Below are positions 45,801 through 53,758 of a stretch of DNA of 64,000 bases, one piece after another. The stretch is from the NCBI RefSeq assembly GCF_009730335.1, contig NZ_CP046315.1, positions 310,001-374,000 of the forward strand. Direction: 5' to 3'. A program made the position numbers and the translations under genes. The notes beneath the pieces are model-generated. The model did not search any database, was not told the DNA's origin, and was given only the letters and a program-made list of their open reading frames with translations. The number at the start of each line of letters is the position of its first letter. Within the stretch, counting starts at the first letter, position 1. Source of the DNA: Schaalia odontolytica (GTDB taxonomy: Bacteria; Actinomycetota; Actinomycetes; Actinomycetales; Actinomycetaceae).

Positions 45801-46715
45801 TCGCAGGTGGAGCAGTCGATCTCTTACGATTTCCGTATCGATACGGTTGCGCCCGTTGTCTCCAACGTGACCTACACCGGGGAGGGCCAGGACATGGTCG
45901 TCTCCTTCGACGTCTCCGACTCCTCGCCGCTGGCTGGGATTGACGTGCATGACCCGGCCGATGGCCTGTGGTTCTACCGCTACGTTTTCTCAGACAGGGA
46001 GGGTAGCCTCGGGGCGGATGGGACCTACACGTACCACGTTGAGGTTCCCTTCAAGGATATTGATGCTGCGTGGGGTTACCAGGGTGGCTCGGGCAGCGTC
46101 ATTGCCCACCCGTACCTGTTGGCCTGGGACTACGGCCTCAACCACTCCGAGGCCGCGACCCTCGATCTGCCCAGCGATAACCCCGGCACGTCCGAGGCGT
46201 GCGCGAGCACCGAGGGCGGCAACTGGGTCAAGGACGGCGCCGGCTGGTGGTATGCCTGTGCAGGTGGCAAGGATTACCTCAAGGGCGGCTGGTTCACGAT
46301 CAACGGCTCGGATTACCTGTTCGGCCCGTCGGGCTACATGGCGACCGGTTTCCTGAAGCGGGTTGACGGCCAGTGGGTCTACGCGAATGAGTCCGGTGCC
46401 CTCGTGGGTGGCTGGGTGCGTGACGGCGGCTCCTGGTACTACCTTGACCCTGCGACCAAGGTGATGAAGACCGGCTGGGTTGCAGATGGTGGTTCCTGGT
46501 ACTACCTCACGGGTTCCGGTGCTATGGCGTCCGGCTGGGTCAACGACGGTGGCTCCTGGTACTACCTGAACGCTTCCGGAAAGATGGCCACCGGCTGGCT
46601 CAACGTGGGCGGCTCCTGGTACTACCTGTCTCCCTCCGGCGCCATGCTGACGGGCACACAGGTCATCAACGGACGCACCTACGTGTTCGACGCGAACGGA
46701 GTCTGGGTGCGCTAA
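42894..46715 (+). CDS. S8 subtilisin-like cell-surface protease 3
   Basis: 1,273 residues. Triad Asp203 (in VIDTGVEMTH), His271, Ser598. Same domain order as its neighbours. ATG 42894 follows the GGAG leader; an in-frame extension of 30 codons upstream runs into the promoter and is rejected. Divergence between paralogues is concentrated in the linker after the signal peptide, the surface loops of the catalytic/PA region and parts of the Fn3-like region, while the active-site strands and repeats are nearly constant, suggesting different substrate preferences on a fixed scaffold. Confidence 0.9.
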   Translation: MTMKKTTAFLAFAGACALAVTGPATLAAPPSPADAHPATGATASSLPVGDVDTALTSKSGQTSQPDQVTPTAEQDASAIVGIIVQLHEGSDRAASLASINEAVASAFPGESAQVQREYDKALEGFALSAPAGSLDAIRAASGVKGAFLERETRVSDVDEVDAEGGSQAPRLSTQHPDNLSAQIMMRADQLTQKGEGKVVAVIDTGVEMTHPAFSGAMPSTPALTADKVGALTPQLGEGKQGVYVSEKFPFAYDYADGDNDAMPAKGSYGSHGTHVAGITAGNSDQIVGVAPEAQIIVAKVSRSSDGEIPDSALLASLDDMVVLHPDVVNLSLGQLGGMDNEADSVYASVFKKLQDEGVSVNAAAGNHYSAGYGNTSGRNLPYASDPDSSTQCEPATYSSVLAVASVDNLLSYNAFSAAGKDIAYQRARGANGEKVAEIAELAAGSYEYVDAGFATEEDAAALTAKYPGGLAGKFALVSRGKLTFQKKIENLAALKPAGILVYNNVAGDSLMLMSITTLDVPAAFISQENGQAMLAAADRHLTLVDGKTITPNSNYSMSDFSSWGVTPDLRLKPEVSAPGGSIYSAVLDGNYDHLSGTSMATPQMAGVSAVVLQRVQSDPLFASMSAREKVDVVQNLIMGTARPIADAAQENGVFYSPRKQGSGIVDALAATTSSVYPTVVGAPEQSRPKADLGDGTTGWHFDVTLHNLGAAPATYELSSQALSEDVDGGYFTGSSTDWRGRGVEIRYSGAATAAAEGATVTVPAGGQATIGVDVTPGDQFAAFATANTPNGTFLDGFVRFASKTESQPDLTVPYLGFYGNWGKAPIFDALASEGGAHTLPSGIYNGASGNILGYNPFTKTSDLTGLPKADRYVISRSEASGAPTVLEPRTGTLRSVHTLNAAYTNAAGEKVASFTRYQNWKSGISPSTGRMTWVEEGHEPTSLDLRSDAFKGLPDGAYKLTLSAHNDGPSQVEQSISYDFRIDTVAPVVSNVTYTGEGQDMVVSFDVSDSSPLAGIDVHDPADGLWFYRYVFSDREGSLGADGTYTYHVEVPFKDIDAAWGYQGGSGSVIAHPYLLAWDYGLNHSEAATLDLPSDNPGTSEACASTEGGNWVKDGAGWWYACAGGKDYLKGGWFTINGSDYLFGPSGYMATGFLKRVDGQWVYANESGALVGGWVRDGGSWYYLDPATKVMKTGWVADGGSWYYLTGSGAMASGWVNDGGSWYYLNASGKMATGWLNVGGSWYYLSPSGAMLTGTQVINGRTYVFDANGVWVR

Positions 46716-46758
46716 TGCGCGTCTGCTCTGGATCACTGATTCGCTGATTCACGAGGCC

Positions 46759-46797
46759 GGGGCCCGGGAACGCTCACTGCGAGCGCTCCCGGGCCCC
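46759..46797 (+). terminator. Terminator hairpin after protease 3
   Basis: GGGGCCCGGGAACGCTC (46759-46775) with GAGCGCTCCCGGGCCCC (46781-46797), 16 of 17 pairs, 5-nt loop. Confidence 0.85.
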
Positions 46798-46798
46798 G

Positions 46799-46901
46799 TC
46801 GCATGCAATACCCTCAAGACCATCTTGTAAAGAGTATCTATCGTCGAAATTGCAACGTTTGCGGATGGTGATGAACAGCCGTGCAATCGAATTGCATACG
46901 A
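46799..46901 (-). repeat. 103-bp element with inverted termini, copy C (reverse orientation)
   Basis: Begins TCGCATGCAATAC, ends GAATTGCATACGA. Read on the minus strand it starts TCGTATGCAATTCGATTG and carries AAACGTTGCAATT at the same offset as copy A. It directly abuts the protease 3 terminator. With that terminator and a lone TATGTT -10 box (46968-46973) it fills the 306-bp gap before the next gene. Confidence 0.65.
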
Positions 46902-47021
46902 GTTTATGGTGATCGTGCGCGCGCAGCTTGATGTTGGGCCGCGAGCACCCCGGCTACGCGCCTGCGGTATGTTGGAGGTGTCAGCACGACAGTGCACGCC
47001 CGCAGCAAGGAGCAGATAACC

Positions 47022-47486
47022 ATGAAGAAGCCAGCCGTTTTCCTGGCCGGGGTGGGTACGTGCGCACTCGCGGTCGCAAGTTGTTCCACCGCGACGTCGC
47101 CGACGCCCGCGTCGCAGTCCGGTCCTCCCGAGGACTCTGCCCAGTCCGCGCCGGGAGCCACGGCCTCGCCGACGATCGACCCCGACACCGCACTGACGTC
47201 CAAGAATGGGCAGAGCGGCCCGAGCGCGCAGTCCGGCCAGGAGGCCGATAGCTCGGTTGTCATCATCGTCCAGCTCGTGGAAGGCACGGACGGCGAGACG
47301 ACCCTCGCCTCGATCAACGAGGCCGTGGCCTCGGCATTCCCGGGCGGGTACGTTTCCGTGGAGCGCGAGTATCGCAACGCCTTAAAAGGCTATGCGCTGC
47401 GCGCGCCCGCCGGGTCGATCGATGTCATTCGAGCGGTGAGTGGCGTCCAGGCGGCATACCCGGACGGCAACAACCTCCTCCAGTAA
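47022..47486 (+). CDS. Stand-alone S8 propeptide / I9-type inhibitor-like lipoprotein
   Basis: 154 residues. It corresponds to the signal peptide plus propeptide of the three proteases (SSVVIIVQLVEGTDGETTLASINEAVASAFPGG..., LRAPAGSIDVIRAVSGVQAAYPDG), then stops where their catalytic domain would start. The signal peptide ends AVASC (Cys21), a lipobox the full-length paralogues lack, so it is probably membrane-anchored. ATG 47022 follows AAGGAG. A terminator lies right after the stop, so it is a self-contained gene, not the stub of a larger one. Free subtilisin propeptides act as inhibitors or folding chaperones; here that role toward the neighbours is inference. Confidence 0.75.
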   Translation: MKKPAVFLAGVGTCALAVASCSTATSPTPASQSGPPEDSAQSAPGATASPTIDPDTALTSKNGQSGPSAQSGQEADSSVVIIVQLVEGTDGETTLASINEAVASAFPGGYVSVEREYRNALKGYALRAPAGSIDVIRAVSGVQAAYPDGNNLLQ

Positions 47487-47490
47487 GCGA

Positions 47491-47532
47491 ACATCCGGCT
47501 GCCTCGCGCCGGGACGCGTGACAGCCGGATGT
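47491..47532. terminator. Bidirectional terminator hairpin
   Basis: ACATCCGGCTG (47491-47501) and CAGCCGGATGT (47522-47532), perfect 11 bp, between convergent genes. Confidence 0.75.
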
Positions 47533-47551
47533 AGATGCGCGCAGTAGGACC

Positions 47552-50500
47552 CTAGATGAGGTCCTTCTTCTCCATGTACTTCATGGCCAGCCAGCCGAAC
47601 GGGATGCGGCCGTAGAAGGTGACGAGACGGTAGAGCAGAGCCGTCGCGATTGCGACCGACGAGGAGATGCCCGCGACCGTCAGGCCTGAGGTCAGCGCCG
47701 TTTCAACAGTACCGATACCGCCCGGTGAGGGGATGAAGGAGCCGGCCGCGTTCGCCGTCAGGTAGGTGATTGACACCGTGGAGAAGTTCAGCGAACCACC
47801 CATGGCGAGCAGGGCCGTCCAGAACGAGCCCACGTAGCCGATGTTCATCAGCAGGTTGCCGCCCACGACCGCGGCGAGGCGACGGGGCTGGCCGATGATC
47901 CACAGGAGGCGCGGGTAGACCTGCTGCCAGGTCGGCTGAATCTTCGACCAGATCCAGCGGCGCACCTTCGGTACGGCGACAATGATGCCGACCGCGACCA
48001 TGACGACCGCGACGACACCCAGGATGGTGCCGTAGGGGACCGACACGGACAGCGAGGATCCGGCGATCACCATGACGAGGAGGAGCAGGATGATCGTGAT
48101 GAGCGCCTGCGAAATCTGCATGAGCGTCACCGTCGTCACCGCCATGGCGGTCGGGACGCGGCGCTTGCGCAGGTAGCGCAGGTTGAGGGCAGCGGGTCCC
48201 ACGCCGGCGGGCGCCACGATCGTAATGATCGAGGCCGCGACCTGGGCGACGAGCGTCTCGCGCAGGCTCAGCTTCTCGGGCGACAGAGCAACAAGCGGGA
48301 CCGCGGAACCGACCCAGATGAGGCAGGCGAGCAAGGCGGAAGCGAGCATCCACCACAGGTTCGCGCTCTTGACCGTGGTCACGATGTCGCTGAAGTTCAG
48401 CGAGCTGACGACGATGAAGACGGCGATGAACGCCACCGCGATCGTGAAGATCGTGCGTGGGCGGAATCGCTGCAGGTCAGCGGTGTGCGCGGTCTCGGCC
48501 TCGGAGTCTCCCACGAGGGCGGCGCGCAGTTCGCCCAGCAGGTCGGAACGGCGTAGGCGCTGATTGATCTCGGCGGGCAGCACGGGCTTCTGGATGACGG
48601 GGGCGCACGCGATCAGCGTATCCTCACCGACGCAGCGTCGACCGGCCTCGAGCGCGCGCTCAGGTCCCACGGCAAGTGCGGTGAGGACCAGCATCTGCGC
48701 GATGTCGATGGACTGGTTCAGTTCGGTGGTCGCGACCTCGCCGGAATCCCAGTCGAGCAACCACACGTCCGAGGAAGAGTCGACGACCACGGCCTCGGGG
48801 GTGAGAGCACGGTGCGAGATGCCGCGCGAGTGCGCGAAGTGCAGCTGCTCCCATGCGCGCTCCAGGATCTCATCCGACGCGTTCTCGCCGAGCTCCGTGA
48901 GCGGAGTCGTGGGGGGCAGAGCGGACATGACCAGGATGATCGAGTCGGAGGCTGAGGCGATGCCGATCGGTTCCTGTGTGAACACGCCTGCGCGCAGCGC
49001 CTGCAGCGTCGTGAAGGAGGAGCGCTCGGCCTGAGCCTTGAGCGAGGGCGACACCCAGCGGCTGATGCCGCGCAGGCGCAAGTTGTTCCACATCTCGAGG
49101 AGCGTGCCGGTCAGTTCCTGGCCGGGGTCCATGGCGATGATCTCGTAGGCGAGGCCCGTGTCGCTCCATGCCTGGTAGTGGCGGTGATGGTCTTGGATCG
49201 GGCGGCGCGTCACCGTGACGCCCATGTCGCCGAGGTCGGCGGGCATCTGGGTGAGGCGGCCGCGCGAGTTCTCAGCGACGGCCCACGTAGCCAGGGGCTC
49301 CTCGGTCGTGTCGAGGTCGGTGCGTACGATCCGCGAGGGCGTAATCCCGATGTTGAGGAGTGCCTCGACGAGTTTGGCTCCCTTTGCCCGCTGGTCGTCA
49401 TAGCCCATGATCCACCGCGAACCCGAGCCGAAAGCGCGGCCCAGGAAGACGGAGATGAAGGCGACGGGCAGGGTCATGGACGAGCGCAGCACGCCGAGGA
49501 TGAGAATGATCCACAGGCCCGTCCATCCCCACTTGATGGCCTTCATCGACTGTGCCTCGCCGGCGGAGGTGAACAGCGCGCACAGGGTAACGATGACCAG
49601 GTTGATGGCGATCGCGATGCCGGTCTGTGAACCCTGCGTGGCAAGCGCGCGGTCGACGCTCAGCGGCGCCGTCAGGTCGGAGGGCAGCAGGCCCGTCAGC
49701 AGGATGATGATCCAGCCGCCGACCGCGGCCACGAGGCTCGTCACGAGGACCTGGATGATCGCCTGGAGGCGTTTACGCAGCGCGAGCGAGACGATCACGA
49801 GGATCGGCGTGGTCAAAATGATGAGGCCCTCGGTGATGCTCACGGGCAGGATGAGGATCTGGCGGACGAGCTGGAAGCTCAGGACGTCCATGGTGACGCC
49901 GCGCGTGGTCGCGCTGGCCAGCGCGCCGATCGTCCAGATGAAGAGAATCGCGATGAGGGAGATGACGACGTCGACGAGGTCTTCGCGGCGGCGGCGCACG
50001 GGCAGGATGCGGTCAGCGATGTAGACGGGGCGGGGCAGTCGCATGCGGCGTACGGGAAGGTTTGCGGCGATTTCGCCGGTAGCCGGGGGCGCGGCGGATT
50101 CAATATCCGCGTCCTTGTCGCCGGTGGTGGCCTCTGTGTCGGTCTCCGTGGTGGCCTCTGGCGCGCTGGCCTCGGCCTCGTCGGTGGGTTCCTCGGAGCT
50201 GGCAGCGGCGTTATCGGCCGTGGGCGCGGGCGGGGGAAGCAGAGGATCCGCCGCGCCCTCGTTATTCGTCGACGAGGCAGGGGTGCCCTGGTCGGCGTCC
50301 GCGTGGCTGGGAGGAATGCTGGGCGGCATGGCTACGGGCGCGGTCGTCGTGTCCGGCGTGACGACGGGCTCCATGACCTCGGTGCGCGCCTCCGAGGAAG
50401 GGGCCTCCGGGGGCGGGGGAGCCTGCGGGGGTGCCCCGGCCTCGTCGATCATCCCCATGAGGGTATCCACCCCGGATGTCAAGGGGTCGGCGGAGGAATC

Positions 50501-50566
50501 GGGGACGAAGAGGAGGTTCGTGCCCCCGACCGGAGAACCGTCGTGTGAATCCTTGCGCTTCCTCAT
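47552..50566 (-). CDS. Flippase-like membrane protein with degenerate kinase domain
   Basis: 1,004 residues. An acidic, Pro/Ala-rich N-terminal tail (~1-180) precedes a membrane segment (~200-380), then a kinase-like domain whose catalytic loop reads GISHRALTPEAVVVD (His585; HRD is HRA and the usual Asn is lost) and WLLDWDSGEV in place of DFG. The C-terminal ~320 residues are a multi-helix LPG_synthase_TM/UPF0104 flippase-like domain ending in MKYMEKKDLI. Similar fusions occur in actinobacteria with roles in lipid transfer or envelope assembly. Reverse-strand TAGGAT ends 7 nt before ATG 50566, a leaderless start. Confidence 0.82.
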   Translation of the reverse strand: MRKRKDSHDGSPVGGTNLLFVPDSSADPLTSGVDTLMGMIDEAGAPPQAPPPPEAPSSEARTEVMEPVVTPDTTTAPVAMPPSIPPSHADADQGTPASSTNNEGAADPLLPPPAPTADNAAASSEEPTDEAEASAPEATTETDTEATTGDKDADIESAAPPATGEIAANLPVRRMRLPRPVYIADRILPVRRRREDLVDVVISLIAILFIWTIGALASATTRGVTMDVLSFQLVRQILILPVSITEGLIILTTPILVIVSLALRKRLQAIIQVLVTSLVAAVGGWIIILLTGLLPSDLTAPLSVDRALATQGSQTGIAIAINLVIVTLCALFTSAGEAQSMKAIKWGWTGLWIILILGVLRSSMTLPVAFISVFLGRAFGSGSRWIMGYDDQRAKGAKLVEALLNIGITPSRIVRTDLDTTEEPLATWAVAENSRGRLTQMPADLGDMGVTVTRRPIQDHHRHYQAWSDTGLAYEIIAMDPGQELTGTLLEMWNNLRLRGISRWVSPSLKAQAERSSFTTLQALRAGVFTQEPIGIASASDSIILVMSALPPTTPLTELGENASDEILERAWEQLHFAHSRGISHRALTPEAVVVDSSSDVWLLDWDSGEVATTELNQSIDIAQMLVLTALAVGPERALEAGRRCVGEDTLIACAPVIQKPVLPAEINQRLRRSDLLGELRAALVGDSEAETAHTADLQRFRPRTIFTIAVAFIAVFIVVSSLNFSDIVTTVKSANLWWMLASALLACLIWVGSAVPLVALSPEKLSLRETLVAQVAASIITIVAPAGVGPAALNLRYLRKRRVPTAMAVTTVTLMQISQALITIILLLLVMVIAGSSLSVSVPYGTILGVVAVVMVAVGIIVAVPKVRRWIWSKIQPTWQQVYPRLLWIIGQPRRLAAVVGGNLLMNIGYVGSFWTALLAMGGSLNFSTVSITYLTANAAGSFIPSPGGIGTVETALTSGLTVAGISSSVAIATALLYRLVTFYGRIPFGWLAMKYMEKKDLI

Positions 50567-50640
50567 GCCGCCTATCCTATATTCGCGGTCAACAAAGGTA
50601 GGGTTAGGGTGATACATCCCCGGCAGAAAAGGGCCCTATC

Positions 50641-51306
50641 GTGACCTGGTCGACACTCGTGACCGCATCAGATCCGTCGATGCTGCACACCGTTATCGAG
50701 TGGTTTAAAAATCCCGAGACTCTGCTCGTCGTCATGGGGCCGTGGGTGCTGTGGGGAACGATGCTCATCGTCCTCATCGAGTCGGGTGTCCTGTTCCCGG
50801 TGCTGCCCGGTGAATCCCTGTTGTTCACCGCCGGCCTGCTCCACGACCGCCTCGGCCTGCACCTGCCGACGCTCATCCTCCTCGTCGTCGTCGCGGCCTT
50901 CATCGGAGCGCAGATCGGCTACTTCCTGGGCGCCAGGTGGGGGCGTCGCTTCTTCAAGCCCGACGCTCGCATCCTCAAGACCGCGCACCTGGAGAAGGCG
51001 GAGCACTACTTCACGAACTACGGTGGCCGCTCGCTGGTCATCGGACGTTTCATCCCCTTCGTGCGCACCTTCATTCCGATCGCAGCGGGCATGGCTCGCT
51101 ACCCCTACCCGAAGTTCCTGGCCTTCAACACGCTGGGTGCCGTCGTGTGGGGTGCGGGCTTCATCCTCGCGGGTTCGCTCCTGGGCAACGTGCCCTTCGT
51201 GCACGACAACCTGACCCTCATCCTCGGCGTCATCATCCTCGCGTCGGTCCTGCCCGTCATCATTGAGATTGTGGGCAAGCGCCGCGCCGCTTCCGACAAG
51301 GAGTAA
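50641..51306 (+). CDS. DedA-family membrane protein
   Basis: 221 residues, DedA/VTT fold (undecaprenyl-phosphate or lipid scramblase family). Conserved LPVLPGESLLFTAGLL-type and GRFIPFVRTFIPIAAGMARYPY-like segments (GRFIPFVRTF) hold the usual Glu and Arg residues. GTG start after AAAAGGG. It is 3 bp from the next gene and probably co-transcribed. Confidence 0.9.
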   Translation: MTWSTLVTASDPSMLHTVIEWFKNPETLLVVMGPWVLWGTMLIVLIESGVLFPVLPGESLLFTAGLLHDRLGLHLPTLILLVVVAAFIGAQIGYFLGARWGRRFFKPDARILKTAHLEKAEHYFTNYGGRSLVIGRFIPFVRTFIPIAAGMARYPYPKFLAFNTLGAVVWGAGFILAGSLLGNVPFVHDNLTLILGVIILASVLPVIIEIVGKRRAASDKE

Positions 51307-51309
51307 TCC

Positions 51310-53586
51310 ATGCTGGCCTGGTGGATGCTGCTCCCGACCCTGCTGGCCATGATGGTCGCCCTGGTCCTGCCGGGGTTCATGTGGCTGAGGGCGGGAGGTC
51401 GTTCGTCGCTCGTCGCGATCGGAGCGGCTCCGGCGTTCACCTTTGGCCTGATCACGATCCTGTCCGTCGCCTACCCGGTGCTCGACATCGAGTGGGAGCC
51501 CTCGACGGCGCTGCCGATCCTCGGCATGAGTGCCCTGGGAGGTGCCGGCGCCTGGAGCCTGAGCTTCTTCCGCCGCAGCAACGACGGATTCTCCCTGCGG
51601 GGAGTTCCCCTGCGCGAGGCGATCGGCGTGCGCAAGCCGATCGGCGGACGCCAGGCCGCGATCCGCGCGGCCACGTGGGGAGCGATCCTGGTGGGCTTCG
51701 TCCTCGCGGCGTTGCCCCTCGTGATGGGCGCGGCCCCATCGAACCCTGTCCAGCAGTGGGATCCGACGTTCCATCAGAACGGCGTGCACGCGATGCTGTA
51801 CGGCAAGAACGCCAGTCCCTTCGGTGGCCTCCACGAGCTGTACGGCGGCCGTAACGTCTACTATCCGACGGGCTGGCACGCTTTTGTCTCGCTGTTCGCG
51901 CGCTACGACTCGGTCATCCAGGCCTCGAACGTGTCCTCGCTGGCGCTCATGGCCGTATGGGTGGTCGGCCTGGCGGCCCTCGTCTCGGTGCTGACCGCGT
52001 CGCGCAGCGCGATCATGGCGGCGCCCATCATCGGCGGGTTGTTGCTCAATATGCCCGCCGATGCGCTCACCATGTACAACCAGTGGCCCAACTCGACGGG
52101 CACCGCTCTGGTGCCGGGTCTGGCGGCCATCGCGATCGTCGCGGGGCGCAGGCTGGTCGCCGACCTGCGCGCGGGCGAGGTGCTGCATGCTTTCCTGCGC
52201 CGTATCCCGCAGGCGGTGTTCCTCCTCATCGGTGCCATCGGCCTCGTCGGCGCGCACCCGAGCGCCGCCTTCTCGATCCTCGCGTTCCTGATCGCGCCGC
52301 TCCTCGCCTCCATCGCGTCCCTCGCCCGACGCGCCTACGGTCGCGGTGGACGAGGCCAGCTCGTCGCCCTGGCGTGGGGCGCCATCGCGTTTGTCGTCGT
52401 CGCGGCACCGCTCCTCGCGCTGTCGTCGTCAAAGATCCGGGCCATGGGCAGTTACCGGCGCGACGGCAGCAACTGGGGCGAAGCCTTCAGCCACGCATTC
52501 CTGCCCTACCCGCCCTTCTCCAACACCGCCGGCAACGCTCAGTGGATGATCGTCCAGCTCATTCTCCTGATCATCGGCATCGCGGCGACCGCCCGCCTCC
52601 ACCTGCTGTTCCGTCGCACGGATCCCCTGGAGCGTGCCGCCGAGCGCGCCGGACTCACCGATGACGCGGGTGTGGAAGCGGAGGAGGGCACCCTGGCCTC
52701 GGCCCAAGAGATCGAGGAAGCCGAGGAGGAGGCGCAGCCCCTGCCGTTCTGGCCGTTGGCCTCCTATACGATCCTTGCGGCCCTCACCGCCCTGGCGTAC
52801 TCGCCCGACTCGGCGCTGCGCACCTACCTGCTGGCCCCCTGGTACAAGGATGCCCGTCGCATTATGGGCGTCGAAGACATCGCGCTGACGATCCTCATGG
52901 CGGTCGGTGTCGCCGCCATCGTTCGTCTCATCCACGCCGCGTGGACGAGGTCGCTGCAGCGGATCCTCGCCGAACGAGGAGCCGACGACAATATCGAGGC
53001 GCCGCGTTGGCCAATCCAGTTCGCTGTCGGCCTGCTCGTGCTGGTCCTGTCCGGCTTTGGCGCCATCGACGCGCGGAACGCTGCGGTCGCCCAGGTGTAC
53101 GATCCGAATCGCCTGGGCAAGCCGGGTATGGCCACGATGGGTGAGCTCGCCATGCTGCGCCGCATGCCGTACACGACCGCCCCCGACGCGCTCATTCTGG
53201 GCGACCCGATCGCGGGCGCGGCGTACTCCGAGATGATCGGCGGTCGTAAGGCGGTATTCCCGCAGCTGAGCACCGCTAACAAGGATGTGGCCTCGCAGAA
53301 GATCCTCATCCAGCGTTTCCACGATATCGGGACCGATCCCGAGGTGTGCGAGGTCGTGCGCAGGCTCGGCATTACCCACTTCTACGAAGAGGAAGACGGA
53401 GCCTACTACAACTTCATGAGATCCTCCCGTCACCCCGGCCTCTACAACGTGGACACGTCCACCGGCTTCGAGCTGGTCGACGCGGGCGGCACCGCGAAGC
53501 TGTGGAAGATCACCGCGTGCGGCGAGGTGACGCCGGGTGGTGGACGCGAGGCCTTCGCGAACGGCGTGACCGGCTCCCGCGACTGA
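51310..53586 (+). CDS. DUF6541 family polytopic membrane protein
   Basis: 758 residues, about twelve or more hydrophobic helices, then a soluble C-terminal region with GDPIAGAAYSEMIGGRKAVFP. Resembles DUF6541 membrane proteins and the large GT-C type glycosyltransferases of actinobacteria; the PTGWHAF and QWDPTFHQNG loops could be catalytic. AAGGAG is 5-6 nt before the ATG. Function not established. Confidence 0.75.
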   Translation: MLAWWMLLPTLLAMMVALVLPGFMWLRAGGRSSLVAIGAAPAFTFGLITILSVAYPVLDIEWEPSTALPILGMSALGGAGAWSLSFFRRSNDGFSLRGVPLREAIGVRKPIGGRQAAIRAATWGAILVGFVLAALPLVMGAAPSNPVQQWDPTFHQNGVHAMLYGKNASPFGGLHELYGGRNVYYPTGWHAFVSLFARYDSVIQASNVSSLALMAVWVVGLAALVSVLTASRSAIMAAPIIGGLLLNMPADALTMYNQWPNSTGTALVPGLAAIAIVAGRRLVADLRAGEVLHAFLRRIPQAVFLLIGAIGLVGAHPSAAFSILAFLIAPLLASIASLARRAYGRGGRGQLVALAWGAIAFVVVAAPLLALSSSKIRAMGSYRRDGSNWGEAFSHAFLPYPPFSNTAGNAQWMIVQLILLIIGIAATARLHLLFRRTDPLERAAERAGLTDDAGVEAEEGTLASAQEIEEAEEEAQPLPFWPLASYTILAALTALAYSPDSALRTYLLAPWYKDARRIMGVEDIALTILMAVGVAAIVRLIHAAWTRSLQRILAERGADDNIEAPRWPIQFAVGLLVLVLSGFGAIDARNAAVAQVYDPNRLGKPGMATMGELAMLRRMPYTTAPDALILGDPIAGAAYSEMIGGRKAVFPQLSTANKDVASQKILIQRFHDIGTDPEVCEVVRRLGITHFYEEEDGAYYNFMRSSRHPGLYNVDTSTGFELVDAGGTAKLWKITACGEVTPGGGREAFANGVTGSRD

Positions 53587-53758
53587 CGATCGGTCGGTTT
53601 CCTGGGGGAGTCCGCCGCCTGGGGGAGTTTCGCGCGAGGCCGGCGGCGCGCCTCCGTGAGGCTCGCCCGGCCTCGGAACCCGCGCGATTGGCCACAATGC
53701 GCCCTCGTCCCCGAAACGAGGCCGCGCCACTCTCTTCGCTCTCGTTACCCTTGACACC

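Noticed and set aside
47022-47486. Propeptide gene as a simple truncated pseudogene
   Set aside because: Clean start with RBS, lipobox, intact frame and a terminator a few bases after the stop; no protease remnant follows. Not excluded entirely.
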